Assembly: GCA_036524115.1 (NCBI GenBank)
Contig: DATDCY010000279.1
Span: 1 to 58,146 of the forward strand
Direction: 5' to 3'
DNA length: 58,146 nt
Source: a bacterium
Lineage (GTDB): Bacteria; JAUVQV01; DATDCY01
The notes beneath the pieces are model-generated. The model was not told where the DNA came from, searched no databases, and saw only the letters and a list, made by a program, of their open reading frames with translations. A program made the position numbers and the translations under genes. Of the stretch, positions 8,113 to 16,054 are shown piece after piece; position 1 is the stretch's first letter; each line of letters opens with the position of its first letter.

Positions 8113-8133
8113 GATCCGCGCGTACGCACGGAT
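8113..8133. repeat. Short palindromic repeat, copy 2
   Basis: GATCCGCGC, loop GTAC, GCACGGAT: the same left arm as the copy at 7989 with one changed pair in the stem. It lies about 70 bp before the start of the Crp/Fnr gene. Confidence 0.45.
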
Positions 8134-8191
8134 TTGGGTGCGCGTTGTCGCGGGGCTGACGGCGGGGCTTTCCCCCGGGCGCCGCGGGGAG

Positions 8192-8197
8192 TAGAAT
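8192..8197 (+). promoter_or_regulatory. -10 element of a probably leaderless transcript
   Basis: TAGAAT (five of six matches to TATAAT) lies six bases before the ATG at 8204, with only C residues between and no Shine-Dalgarno. Transcription would start at or within a base or two of the start codon. Confidence 0.4.
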
Positions 8198-8203
8198 CCC
8201 CCC

Positions 8204-8884
8204 ATGGAGAAGCGGCGACTGCTGCGCCGGATCGACCTCTTCGCCGACCTCACGGACCGGGAGGCCGACACGATCCTCGATGTCATGCGGGAGCGGTCCG
8301 TCCCGCGGGGGACGACCGTCTTCCACCAGTACGACAGCGGCGGCGGGCTGTACCTGATCCTCGCCGGGTCGGTGAAGATCGCGCGCACGGGCCGCGACGG
8401 GCGCGAGGTGACGGTGGCGGTGCTCGGCGAGGGGAACTTCTTCGGCGAGATGTCGCTCATCGACGGCCAGCCGCGCTCGGCGTCCGCCACGACGATCCAG
8501 GCGACACGCCTGCTCGTCCTGGACCGGGAGCACTTCCAGCGCTACGTCCTGGCGCAGCCGCGGATCGTCGCCAAGCTGCTGCGCGAGCTCTCCAAGCGGC
8601 TGCGCGCCGCCGACCAGGCGATCGAGAACCTGGCGCTCGGTTCGGTACGCGACCGGCTGACGCACCTGCTCGGCCACCTCGGGCGGCGCGTGCCGCTCAA
8701 GGAAGGACGCGGCGTCATCGAGCGCTCGCCGACGCACCAGGAGCTGGCGGAGATGGTCGGCTCCTCGCGGGAGACCGTGACGCGCACGCTCGCCGCGATG
8801 GAGGGCGACGAGCTGATCAAGTTCGACCGGCGGCGGATCGTGCTGCTGCCCGCCTTCTTCGCCGCCGAACCCCGCGGAACGTAG
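8204..8884 (+). CDS. Crp/Fnr family transcriptional regulator
   Basis: A 226-residue cytoplasmic regulator. The N-terminal cyclic-nucleotide-binding-like beta roll (about 15-125) contains GEGNFFGEMSLIDGQPRSAS, which keeps the G-E...R-S pattern of the phosphate-binding cassette, so a nucleotide ligand is possible. A long dimer helix follows, then a winged helix with the recognition helix SSRETVTRTLAAM. No Fnr-type N-terminal cysteines are present, so it is not an oxygen-sensing Fnr. It stands alone and converges on the histidine kinase gene. The start is supported by the -10 element immediately upstream rather than by a ribosome-binding site. Confidence 0.9.
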   Translation: MEKRRLLRRIDLFADLTDREADTILDVMRERSVPRGTTVFHQYDSGGGLYLILAGSVKIARTGRDGREVTVAVLGEGNFFGEMSLIDGQPRSASATTIQATRLLVLDREHFQRYVLAQPRIVAKLLRELSKRLRAADQAIENLALGSVRDRLTHLLGHLGRRVPLKEGRGVIERSPTHQELAEMVGSSRETVTRTLAAMEGDELIKFDRRRIVLLPAFFAAEPRGT

Positions 8885-8995
8885 GCGCGCGCCGACTCCG
8901 GCCCCTCATCACCGGCGAAGTCCTCTCCGCCCCAGCGGCTTCTCGCGGGCGCTTCCCCGGGGGGCTCACGGCGGGATGGCCCGGCTTCGCCGCTG

Positions 8996-10618
8996 TCACC
9001 CCCCGAACAAGACCGGATGCGCCAGGGGCAAGGTGAGGGTCGCGGTGAGGCCGCGGCCGCGGCCCGGCGAGGCGAGCTCGATCGTCCCGCCCATGCCCTC
9101 CATGATCGAGCGGCAGATGCTCAGGCCCACGCCGCTGCCCTCGATTGACGCCGACGCCTGGTAGAAGCGCTCGAAGGCGCGCTCCAGCTCCTCCGGGGCC
9201 ATGCCGATGCCGTTGTCCGCGACGAGCACCACGGCGCGCCCCCCCGTGGCACGCGCCGACAGCTCGAGGCGCCGGCCAGCGGGGGCGGCGAACTTCACGG
9301 CGTTGTTCACCAGGTTCGAGACCACGTGCCAGAGCATCTCGGCGTCGGCCGTGACCGTGAGAGGCCCGGCCGCGACATCGACGGCGAACGCCGCTGCATC
9401 GAGGGCCGGCCGGTAGTCCTCGAGCACGCCCGCGAGCACCTCGTCCACCCGCACCGGCTCGAGGCGGTACACGCGATGCCCCGACTCCAGGCGCGCCAGG
9501 TCGAGCAGGTTGCGGATGACCCGCTGCTGGCGGCGGACGGTCTCCGCCATGACCTCGACGGTCTTGGCCACCGCGCCGGTGCACGCGCCGCCGAGCTGCA
9601 GACGGAGGATCTCCAGCTGCATCGCCTGCTTGGCCACCGGGGTCTTGAGCTCGTGGGAGACATCGCGGACGAGGCCGTCCTTGATCCGGTCGAGAGCGCG
9701 CAGCTCCATGTTCTGGCGCTCGAGCTCCTCCTTGGCGCGGCGCAGCGCCAGCGCCGCCTCGGCCTGCTCGGTGATGTCGCGCACCAGCTTCAGGCCCGCG
9801 ACCACCTTCCCGGAAGCGTCCCGCAGCGGCGAGGACACCAGCTCCATGTGCAGCGTCTTCCCCCCATGCACGACGCTGGTGACGTGCCGGTGCACCTGGC
9901 CGTCCGCGAACGTCCGCTCGACCGGACAGCCGGGGCAAACGTGGTCGAGCCCCTCGTAGGCGCGGTGACAGAGCTCGCCGATGTGGTCGCCGAAGCGGCT
10001 GCGGTTGACCTCGTTCTGGTACGTGATGCGGAAGTCGCGGTCCTGGATGATGATGCTGTCACCGAGCGCCGCTATCACCGACTCGGCCCGCTCGTGCTCC
10101 CCCGCCGCGCGCTCCGACGCGCTGCGCGCTTCCTCGGCGAGGCGCCGCACCGGTGTGGCGTCCGTGATGACGCCGATGAACGCCGGGTGGTCGGCCCACG
10201 TCGTGAGCCAGGAGCTCTGGAGCACGTCGATCGGCCGGCCGTCGCGGGCGAGCACCGTGAACTCGAACGGGAGGTGCTCCTCGCCCCGCAGGTGCATCTC
10301 GCGGCTGGCGCGCACCTTCTCCGCCGAGTCGGGGGCGATCGTCGCGAAGAAGTCGAAGCCCGGCGCGCACGCTTCCTCCGGCGAGTACCCGAGCAGCTCG
10401 TGGAACCGGCGGTTGACGTAGACCAGACGCCCCGCCGCCAGGTCGTAGAGGAAGATGACGCTGGCCGAGTCGTCGGCGAGACGCAGGAGCAGCCCCATCC
10501 GCTCGCGCAGCTCGTCGCGCTCCGCGCGGACGCGCGCAAGCTCGGCATCCTCGGGGCGCGCCTTCGCGACCGCCCGGCCGCGCCCCGCCTTTGAAGCGGA
10601 CTTCTTTCCCGCCCGCAC
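8996..10618 (-). CDS. Soluble PAS-PAS sensor histidine kinase
   Basis: A 540-residue kinase without membrane segments. A short coiled coil (about 20-45) leads into a first PAS domain (about 45-160, with YVNRRFHELLGYSPEE) and a second PAS domain (about 180-295) that holds a Cys cluster (ELCHRAYEGLDHVCPGCP). This matches the CxxC-containing PAS variant often thought to sense redox state or bind a cofactor. A helical linker leads to the dimerisation domain (DVSHELKTPV, phospho-acceptor H322) and the ATPase domain (NLVNNAVKF, DNGIGM, GSGVGLSI). No response regulator is adjacent, so its partner is unknown. It starts with GTG; an ACGGGGGTG stretch lies upstream. Confidence 0.88.
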   Translation of the reverse strand: MRAGKKSASKAGRGRAVAKARPEDAELARVRAERDELRERMGLLLRLADDSASVIFLYDLAAGRLVYVNRRFHELLGYSPEEACAPGFDFFATIAPDSAEKVRASREMHLRGEEHLPFEFTVLARDGRPIDVLQSSWLTTWADHPAFIGVITDATPVRRLAEEARSASERAAGEHERAESVIAALGDSIIIQDRDFRITYQNEVNRSRFGDHIGELCHRAYEGLDHVCPGCPVERTFADGQVHRHVTSVVHGGKTLHMELVSSPLRDASGKVVAGLKLVRDITEQAEAALALRRAKEELERQNMELRALDRIKDGLVRDVSHELKTPVAKQAMQLEILRLQLGGACTGAVAKTVEVMAETVRRQQRVIRNLLDLARLESGHRVYRLEPVRVDEVLAGVLEDYRPALDAAAFAVDVAAGPLTVTADAEMLWHVVSNLVNNAVKFAAPAGRRLELSARATGGRAVVLVADNGIGMAPEELERAFERFYQASASIEGSGVGLSICRSIMEGMGGTIELASPGRGRGLTATLTLPLAHPVLFGG

Positions 10619-10665
10619 GGCACCCCCGTTTCCCGGAGTCGGTCCGGATGCGAAACCCGCCCCGA

Positions 10666-10694
10666 TATCTACCGTCCGCTCCAGGCGGTGTCAA
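10666..10694 (-). promoter_or_regulatory. Candidate sigma70 promoter of the histidine kinase
   Basis: On the minus strand a perfect TTGACA is followed after 17 bp by TAGATA. A small dyad (GTCAT, GGG, ATGAC at 10705-10717) lies between it and the divergent promoter. Confidence 0.45.
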
Positions 10695-10753
10695 GGAACG
10701 GGCAGTCATGGGATGACATTTTCACCGGGTTAACGCGCCCGTGTGCGCACACC

Positions 10754-10783
10754 TTGACAGCCGCGCCGGTGGCGCCATATTAT
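10754..10783 (+). promoter_or_regulatory. Strong sigma70 promoter of the PxxKW gene
   Basis: A perfect TTGACA and TATTAT are separated by 18 bp in an otherwise GC-rich region. Transcription would start near 10790, about 30 bases before the start codon. Confidence 0.7.
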
Positions 10784-10821
10784 TCACGGTTCGGGACACT
10801 AGGGAAGAAGGAGAAGCAGAG

Positions 10822-11109
10822 ATGGAATGCGCGACGATCAAGGAAGGGACCCGGTGCACCTTCATGGCGAAGACGGGCTGCACGTTCAGCGGCGGCCGCT
10901 GCCTGACGGTGGTCGAGAAGTGCGAGGGCTGCAGCAACGTCAAGGAGTTCCCGTCGGGGACCTACTGCACGGTGTTCGCCAACCCGGCCTCGAAGTGGAC
11001 GCTCGGCCGCTGCAACTTCGCGACGCACGTCAAGCTCGAGGTCAAGAAGGATGACAAGAAGCTCAACCCGCTGAAGGCCTCCAAGCGCAGCCAGGCCGCC
11101 AAGAAGTAG
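10822..11109 (+). CDS. PxxKW family cysteine-rich protein
   Basis: A 95-residue protein that carries the family signature PASKW and eight cysteines (in MECATI, TRCTF, TGCTF, GRCLTV, EKCEGCS, TYCTVF and GRCNFA). Such proteins occur mainly in former deltaproteobacteria. The cysteine spacing suggests metal or Fe-S binding, but the function is not known. There is no signal peptide, and the C-terminus is lysine-rich. A near-consensus promoter, an AAGGAGA Shine-Dalgarno and a textbook terminator bracket the gene, so it is an independent and probably highly expressed unit. Confidence 0.85.
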   Translation: MECATIKEGTRCTFMAKTGCTFSGGRCLTVVEKCEGCSNVKEFPSGTYCTVFANPASKWTLGRCNFATHVKLEVKKDDKKLNPLKASKRSQAAKK

Positions 11110-11130
11110 CGGCGCGCCCGCGCTGGCATC

Positions 11131-11162
11131 GGGCACCCGGGGCGACCCGGGTGCCCTTTTTT
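11131..11162 (+). terminator. Rho-independent terminator of the PxxKW gene
   Basis: An 11-bp perfect stem (GGGCACCCGGG / CCCGGGTGCCC) with a GCGA loop is followed directly by six T residues. Confidence 0.92.
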
Positions 11163-11233
11163 GTCCTATATTCCCCCTTGAGGCCCTCCGCCGGGGGGCC
11201 GCCACCGCCTTCGGTCCGGGGGAGGGAATGCCC

Positions 11234-12484
11234 GTGGGTCATCTCGGCCGCCACGGCCACGCCAGGCTCGCGCAACGGCTCGGGCAGTATGTGCCGGGCG
11301 CGTTCCCGTCCGAGACCCTGTGCGCGATTCTCCGGGTCCTCGTGACGGAGGAGGAGGCGCGCCTCCTGGCCCTGCTGCCGCTGCGGGACGTCTCCGCGGA
11401 GCGCGCCGCGGCGATCTGGGACACGGACCCCGGGGCGGCCCGGGCGGTGCTCGAGTCGGCCGCCGGCAAGGGCGTCGTCTACGCCTCCGGCCCGCCCGGC
11501 GCGCGGCGCTACCTGCTGGCGGCGCCGGTGCTCGGCTTCGTCGAGTTCTCGCTGATGCGGACCGACGGGAAGTTCGACGCCGGCCTGCTCTCGCGCCTCT
11601 ACCACCAGTACTGCGACGTCGAGGAGGACTTCATCCGCCTGCAGGGCTCGGCGCACCCGGCGCTCGCCCGGGTCTTCGCCCAGGAGGCGATGCTCGGCGA
11701 GGAGGTCGCCTCGGAGGTCCTCAGCTGGGACCGCGTGAGCGCCGGCATCGACGCCGCCTCGCGCGTCACCGTCGGCCTCTGCTTCTGCAGGACCAAGCGG
11801 CGCCACCTGGGGGAGGGCTGCGGCGCGCCCGACGAGGTCTGCCTGACCTTCAACGACGTGGCCGCCTATCTCGCCGACTACGGCATCGCGCGCGAGATCT
11901 CGCGCGACGAGGCGCACCGCATCGCCCGCGACTGCATGGAACGCGGGCTCGTGCAGGTCGGCGACAACAAGAAGGGGGCCCTGGCGGTCATCTGCAACTG
12001 CTGCGGCTGCTGCTGCGAGGTCCTGCGCGGGCACCGGCGCTTCGGCGGCACGGGCCTGGTGAGCCCGTCGGCGTTCGTGGCCGCGGTGGAGGCGGGCGCG
12101 TGCACCGGCTGCGGCACCTGCGCCGCCCGCTGCCCGGCAGGGGCCGTCAGGCTCACGGACGGGCGCGCCGTCGTGGACGCGGGGGTCTGCCTCGGCTGCG
12201 GCGTGTGCGCCCGCTTCTGCCCGGGCGGCGCCAGCCGGATGCGGCCGCGCGCCGAGCGGCCCTTCGTGCCCGAGGACCTGGTCGAGAAGATGGTCATGGC
12301 CGGCATCGACGCGGGCAAGCTCGGCAACTTCCTCTTCGACGACCAGCGCAGCGCCGCCCACGCGCTCGCGCGCCGGACGGTCAACGGGCTGCTGCGGCTG
12401 CCGGGGCTCAGGGGCCTGCTGCTGCGCCCCGCGATCGTCGCGCGGATCGTGCACGTGGCCCGTGAGAGCGCCCGCGCGTCCTGA
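11234..12484 (+). CDS. Winged-helix protein with CCGCCC motif and two [4Fe-4S] ferredoxin clusters
   Basis: About 416 residues. The N-terminal region (about 20-100) looks like a winged helix of the kind found in such ferredoxin proteins. The middle holds LCFCRTKRRHLGEGCG and an unusual cysteine run, ICNCCGCCC, which probably binds an additional metal centre. A two-cluster ferredoxin domain follows (CTGCGTCAARCP and CLGCGVCARFCP). The family occurs in anaerobes and its partner is unknown; electron transfer is inferred. An ATG at 11228 lies one base after GGAGGG, which is too close, so the GTG at 11234 with seven-base spacing is preferred. Its last 77 bases overlap the convergent repair gene. 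Confidence 0.75.
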   Translation: MGHLGRHGHARLAQRLGQYVPGAFPSETLCAILRVLVTEEEARLLALLPLRDVSAERAAAIWDTDPGAARAVLESAAGKGVVYASGPPGARRYLLAAPVLGFVEFSLMRTDGKFDAGLLSRLYHQYCDVEEDFIRLQGSAHPALARVFAQEAMLGEEVASEVLSWDRVSAGIDAASRVTVGLCFCRTKRRHLGEGCGAPDEVCLTFNDVAAYLADYGIAREISRDEAHRIARDCMERGLVQVGDNKKGALAVICNCCGCCCEVLRGHRRFGGTGLVSPSAFVAAVEAGACTGCGTCAARCPAGAVRLTDGRAVVDAGVCLGCGVCARFCPGGASRMRPRAERPFVPEDLVEKMVMAGIDAGKLGNFLFDDQRSAAHALARRTVNGLLRLPGLRGLLLRPAIVARIVHVARESARAS

Positions 12485-13016
12485 GCGCCGCGCCGGCCTC
12501 GAGGGCCAGCAGCGCCCGCTTGCGCGCGAGGCCGCCGGCGTAGCCGGTGAGCGTGCCGTCCGCGCCGACCACCCGGTGGCAGGGCACGACGATCGCGAGC
12601 GGGTTGCGGGCGCAGGCGGAGCCGACCGCGCGCACCGCCCGTGGCGAGCCCGCGGCGTGCGCGATCTCGCCGTAGGTCGCCGTCGCGCCGTAGGGGATCC
12701 GCCGGAGCGCCTCCCAGACCCGGCGCTGGAAGGGCGTCCCCGCCGGAGCGAGCGGGAGATCAAAGGCGGTCCGTGTTCCCGCGAAGTACGCGGCCAGCTC
12801 GCGCCGGGCCCGCGCGAGCGCCGCCCCTCCCGGCGCGGCGGCGGACGCGCCCGCGCCCCCGGCGCCCCGGCGCGCAAAGTGCAGCGCGACGAGGGCACCC
12901 CCCTCGAACGCGAGAACGAGCGGGCCGACGGGGCTGTCGATGGTTGCCGCACACGCCGAGCCGCCCCCGGGGCGGGAGGACGCGTTCCGGGCGACAAGCC
13001 GGCTGGAGCGTGCCAT
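12408..13016 (-). CDS. ogt: Methylated-DNA--protein-cysteine methyltransferase
   Basis: A repair protein that transfers the alkyl group of O6-alkylguanine to its own cysteine. The active-site VVPCHRVVG is present with C146, and the preceding FQRRVWEALRRIPYGATATYGEIA matches the DNA-binding helix-turn-helix. It is about 202 residues, longer than the usual 160-180, because of a basic tail (last ~20 residues) that reads through the opposite-strand ferredoxin gene. The ATG at 13016 lacks a clear Shine-Dalgarno; a GTG at 13052 is an alternative. The N-terminal domain is reduced and there is no Ada module. Confidence 0.9.
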   Translation of the reverse strand: MARSSRLVARNASSRPGGGSACAATIDSPVGPLVLAFEGGALVALHFARRGAGGAGASAAAPGGAALARARRELAAYFAGTRTAFDLPLAPAGTPFQRRVWEALRRIPYGATATYGEIAHAAGSPRAVRAVGSACARNPLAIVVPCHRVVGADGTLTGYAGGLARKRALLALEAGAALRTRGRSHGPRARSARRSRGAAAGP

Positions 13017-13034
13017 GCATCGACATACTGTCTC

Positions 13035-13063
13035 TTGCCGCTGAAGTTGCACTCCCCGATAAT
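13035..13063 (+). promoter_or_regulatory. Candidate promoter of the DUF1566 genes
   Basis: TTGCCG and GATAAT are separated by 17 bp. Transcription would start near 13070, at the ATG of a 14-codon frame. Confidence 0.4.
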
Positions 13064-13069
13064 CTCGTC

Positions 13070-13114
13070 ATGATCGTCACTCTCCGTTTCGGGCCCATCG
13101 TCGTCAATCCATGA
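13070..13114 (+). CDS. Possible 14-residue leader peptide
   Basis: A short frame (MIVTLRFGPIVVNP) begins where the proposed transcript would begin, and its stop overlaps the ATG of the DUF1566 gene as ATGA. The main gene has no Shine-Dalgarno of its own, so coupled translation from this leader is plausible. The evidence is positional only. Confidence 0.25.
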   Translation: MIVTLRFGPIVVNP

Positions 13115-14238
13115 GACTCGCTCGGCGCGCGCTGCCCGCTCTGCTCACCGGCGTCGGTCTTTGCTGCTCCGCCCGCGCGGCCTCGCCGCCCGCTCCGGTC
13201 CTGCAGACCGGCCAGACCAGGTGCTACGGCGAGACGGGCGCGAGCGACGCCGTCTGCGCCGGGACGGGCCAGGACGGGGAGATCAGGAGCGGTGCGCGCT
13301 GGCCCGAGCCGCGCTTCGCGGCGGAAGGCGATCAGATGATCGTCGACCGGCTGACGGGACTGGTCTGGACCAGGGACGCCAACGCAGCCGGCGGGCCGAG
13401 GACCTGGCAGGAGGCGCTTGCGTACGTCAGGACTCTCGACGCCGGAAACCACCTGGGTCACGGCGATTGGCGCCTGCCCAACGTCAACGAACTCGGGAGC
13501 CTCTTCAACGCGCAGGCCAATCTGGCCGAGTGGCTGCAGGCCCAGGGATTTCGCAATCTCCAGGTGGACTACTACTGGACGTCCACCACCTACGCCAGCT
13601 ACCCGCGATACGCCTGGAGCGTCGACATCTACGGCGGCATCGTGGCCGGCCATGACAAGGCGGACCTCTACTTCGTCTGGCCGGTGCGCCGGAGGGAGCC
13701 GGGTGCCGTTTCCTTGCCGCAGACCGGCCAGAACACCTGCCATGATCAATCCGGAACCGTGAGCGCCTGCGCCGGAACCGGTCAGGACGGCGAATCGCAG
13801 GCCGGCGTCCCCTGGCCGAGCCCGCGCTTTGTCGCGAATGCCGACGGGACCGTGTCCGACAGGTTGACGGGGCTGGTGTGGAGCAGGGAAGGCCAGGCGC
13901 CCGGCCCCGAAGTCTGCAGGCCCGGCACGCGCATGACCCTGCGAGCTGCGCTACAATTCGTGACGTGTCTCAACGCCAACAGCTATCTGGGCTGGAAGGA
14001 CTGGCGCCTGCCGAACCGCAACGAACTCGCGACCCTGGTGGACCGCGGCCAGGCCGACAGCTCCGCGTGGCTGAACACGTCGGGATTCTCGAGGGTGCAG
14101 TCCGCCAGCTACTGGTCCTCGAGCGCCTTCGTCTACAACCCCGGCAACTGGTGGAGCGTGAATCTTCACGACGGCGCCGTGACGACCTACGCCAGGGGAC
14201 ACGGCATCAACGTCTGGCCGGTCCGCGGCGGGGAGTGA
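13111..14238 (+). CDS. Secreted protein with two DUF1566 (Lcl C-terminal) modules
   Basis: A 375-residue protein with a signal peptide (to about residue 24). It has two similar modules of about 175 residues, each opening with TGQ(T/N)xC and AGTGQDGE and containing DRLTGLVW, W(Q/L)EAL-type helices, DWRLPN(V/R)NEL, a YW(T/S)S strand and a closing VWPVR. This is the DUF1566/Lcl C-terminal fold, which resembles FGE-sulfatase/C-type-lectin-like surface modules. Function is unknown; a surface or periplasmic binding role is inferred. A second protein with one module follows five bases later. Confidence 0.8.
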   Translation: MRLARRALPALLTGVGLCCSARAASPPAPVLQTGQTRCYGETGASDAVCAGTGQDGEIRSGARWPEPRFAAEGDQMIVDRLTGLVWTRDANAAGGPRTWQEALAYVRTLDAGNHLGHGDWRLPNVNELGSLFNAQANLAEWLQAQGFRNLQVDYYWTSTTYASYPRYAWSVDIYGGIVAGHDKADLYFVWPVRRREPGAVSLPQTGQNTCHDQSGTVSACAGTGQDGESQAGVPWPSPRFVANADGTVSDRLTGLVWSREGQAPGPEVCRPGTRMTLRAALQFVTCLNANSYLGWKDWRLPNRNELATLVDRGQADSSAWLNTSGFSRVQSASYWSSSAFVYNPGNWWSVNLHDGAVTTYARGHGINVWPVRGGE

Positions 14239-14243
14239 CGACC

Positions 14244-14951
14244 ATGCCGGCACGGTTCGCCGCCATCTTCTTCGTGCTGCTGGCCTTGCCCCTGCCCGCC
14301 GGCGCCGGGACGATCCAGCTTCCGCGGACCGGGCAGAGCACCTGCTACGACGCGACCGGCGTCATCATCGACTGCGCCAACACCGGCCAGGACGGCGACA
14401 CGCAGACCGGGGTGCCCTGGCCTTCCCCCCGCTTCACGGACAACGGGGACGGCACCGTCACCGACAACCTGACCGGGCTGATCTGGCTCAGGGACGCCAA
14501 CTGCACCGACACCGTCGGGGGGATTCCGCGGGCCGGCGGGCTGCTGAACTGGCCCTCGGCGCTCACGTGGTGCAACAGCCTGGCGCACGGCAGATGCGGC
14601 CTCGCCGACAACTCCGTGGCCGGCGACTGGCGCCTCCCCAACATCAACGAGCTGAAGAGCCTCGTCGACCACTCGCGACACGACCCGGACCTGCCCGGCG
14701 GTCATCCGTTCCGCAATGTTCAACCCCTGTGGTACTGGTCGTCCACGTCGAACCCGGTCTACACCGCCGGCGCGTTCAACGTCGGGATGAGCCGCGGCAG
14801 CATCCACGTCACCGACAAGCTGCCCAGCCGGTTCGGCTCCAGCAATGTCTCGGACAAGGAGGAAAGCGCCCTCGGGGTCTGGCCGGTCCGCGGCGGGCAG
14901 CCGGCCCGCGAGCGGAGGAATCCCTCCCCTACCGTGCCTCCGGCGCCATGA
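14244..14951 (+). CDS. Secreted single-module DUF1566 protein
   Basis: A 235-residue protein with a clear signal peptide (to AGAG, about residue 22) and one DUF1566 module (TGQSTCYDATG, NTGQDGD, NLTGLIWLRDANC, DWRLPNINELKSLVD, YWSSTS, VWPVRGG). It is the third copy of the module in two adjacent genes, which points to local duplication. GGGGAGTGA lies just upstream of the ATG and overlaps the previous stop. The proline-rich C-terminus overlaps the convergent methyltransferase gene by 23 bases. Confidence 0.8.
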   Translation: MPARFAAIFFVLLALPLPAGAGTIQLPRTGQSTCYDATGVIIDCANTGQDGDTQTGVPWPSPRFTDNGDGTVTDNLTGLIWLRDANCTDTVGGIPRAGGLLNWPSALTWCNSLAHGRCGLADNSVAGDWRLPNINELKSLVDHSRHDPDLPGGHPFRNVQPLWYWSSTSNPVYTAGAFNVGMSRGSIHVTDKLPSRFGSSNVSDKEESALGVWPVRGGQPARERRNPSPTVPPAP

Positions 14952-16053
14952 TCACGGCGTCGAAGAACGGCGGGAGAGGCTTCTCCTCGACGAGCCGGTA
15001 GCCGGCGACGGCGAGTTCCCTGAGCATCACGTACTTGCTGGTGTGGCGGTTGGCGTCGCCAGCCGGGAAGTAGGCGCCCCTCCCGCCTTCCGCAAGGCAG
15101 TCGCCGAACCGCGCGCTGAAGAAGAGACGGTTCAGCTTGATCACCGCGCGCAGCTTCCTCTGGTCGCCCCGATCGAAGGTGTCGTCGAGCGCGCCGTCCT
15201 CTTCGAGCGTCATGAGCAGCCAGTTGGCGAGATCGCGCTCCGCCGGCGAGAACATGCCCCGGGTGAAATACGAGTCCCGGTAGAAGTGCCGGTAGAACTG
15301 CGGGTCCAGGAGCATCCGATTGAAGTCCCGGACCAGGGCGTCCTTGAGCGCCGCGTCCTTCCCGGGACTCCTGAGAAGCTGCCGCGTGGCGTCCGACAGT
15401 CGCGAGACGAAGGGGCTCTCGGGCGGCTCCTGGGCGAGACGTCCCGCCAACTCTTCGGGGCGGGCGAGATCGTCTTCGGAAAACAGCGGCGTCTGGTTGT
15501 AGAGGATGACGACCAGCCGGCCGCCCGGCTTGAGGAAGGCGCGCAGCTTCGTGAAGTAGTCGACACGGGCGTCGAGGGCGTGATAGACGTTCGAGAGGAA
15601 CACCAGGTCATACCGGTGCCTGGCGTAGAACTCGTCCAGGCCGTTGGCGGAAACCACGGCCGCGGAGAGGTTGCCGAGGCCGCGCCGCTTCGCCTCCGCC
15701 GTAATGTGCTCGACGAAGTCCGCGCGGATGTCGGTCGCGTAGACCGCGCCGCTTCCCTGGAGCCTCTCGGCAAACAGGAAGGAGGCGTAGCCCGGGCCGG
15801 CGCCAATGTCGAGGATCGACATCCCCGTCGCGATGCCCAGGGTGTCGACGAACGCCTCGAGATTGATCTTCTCCTGCCGGGAATTCTGCCGCCGGACCGC
15901 CACCTCGAGGGGAGGATGCGAAGAGGGCGGACCCGCCTGCAGGAGCCCCTGCTGCTGGGCGGGCGGCACCGGGACTTCGGCCGCAAGGGCCCGGCCGAGC
16001 ATGGCCGCGCCGGTCACCGCGAGCGCAGCGCAGACCAGCCTCACGCCCTTCAT
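14929..16053 (-). CDS. Class I SAM methyltransferase with signal peptide
   Basis: A 374-residue protein with an apparent Sec signal peptide (MKGVRLVCAALAVTGAAMLG, cleavage near ALAAE) and a Rossmann methyltransferase core. The SAM motif is ILDIGAGPGYASFLFAERL at about 79-97, followed by YATDIRADFVEHI and LKPGGRLVVILY. The C-terminal 170 residues are helical and unassigned. Exported methyltransferases are puzzling because SAM is cytoplasmic; the hydrophobic start could instead be a membrane anchor. It is a paralogue of the gene at 17466-18575 and is last in the minus-strand run. A GGAGGTGA Shine-Dalgarno precedes the ATG, one base after the radical SAM stop. Confidence 0.75.
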   Translation of the reverse strand: MKGVRLVCAALAVTGAAMLGRALAAEVPVPPAQQQGLLQAGPPSSHPPLEVAVRRQNSRQEKINLEAFVDTLGIATGMSILDIGAGPGYASFLFAERLQGSGAVYATDIRADFVEHITAEAKRRGLGNLSAAVVSANGLDEFYARHRYDLVFLSNVYHALDARVDYFTKLRAFLKPGGRLVVILYNQTPLFSEDDLARPEELAGRLAQEPPESPFVSRLSDATRQLLRSPGKDAALKDALVRDFNRMLLDPQFYRHFYRDSYFTRGMFSPAERDLANWLLMTLEEDGALDDTFDRGDQRKLRAVIKLNRLFFSARFGDCLAEGGRGAYFPAGDANRHTSKYVMLRELAVAGYRLVEEKPLPPFFDAVIMAPEAR

Positions 16054-16054
16054 G

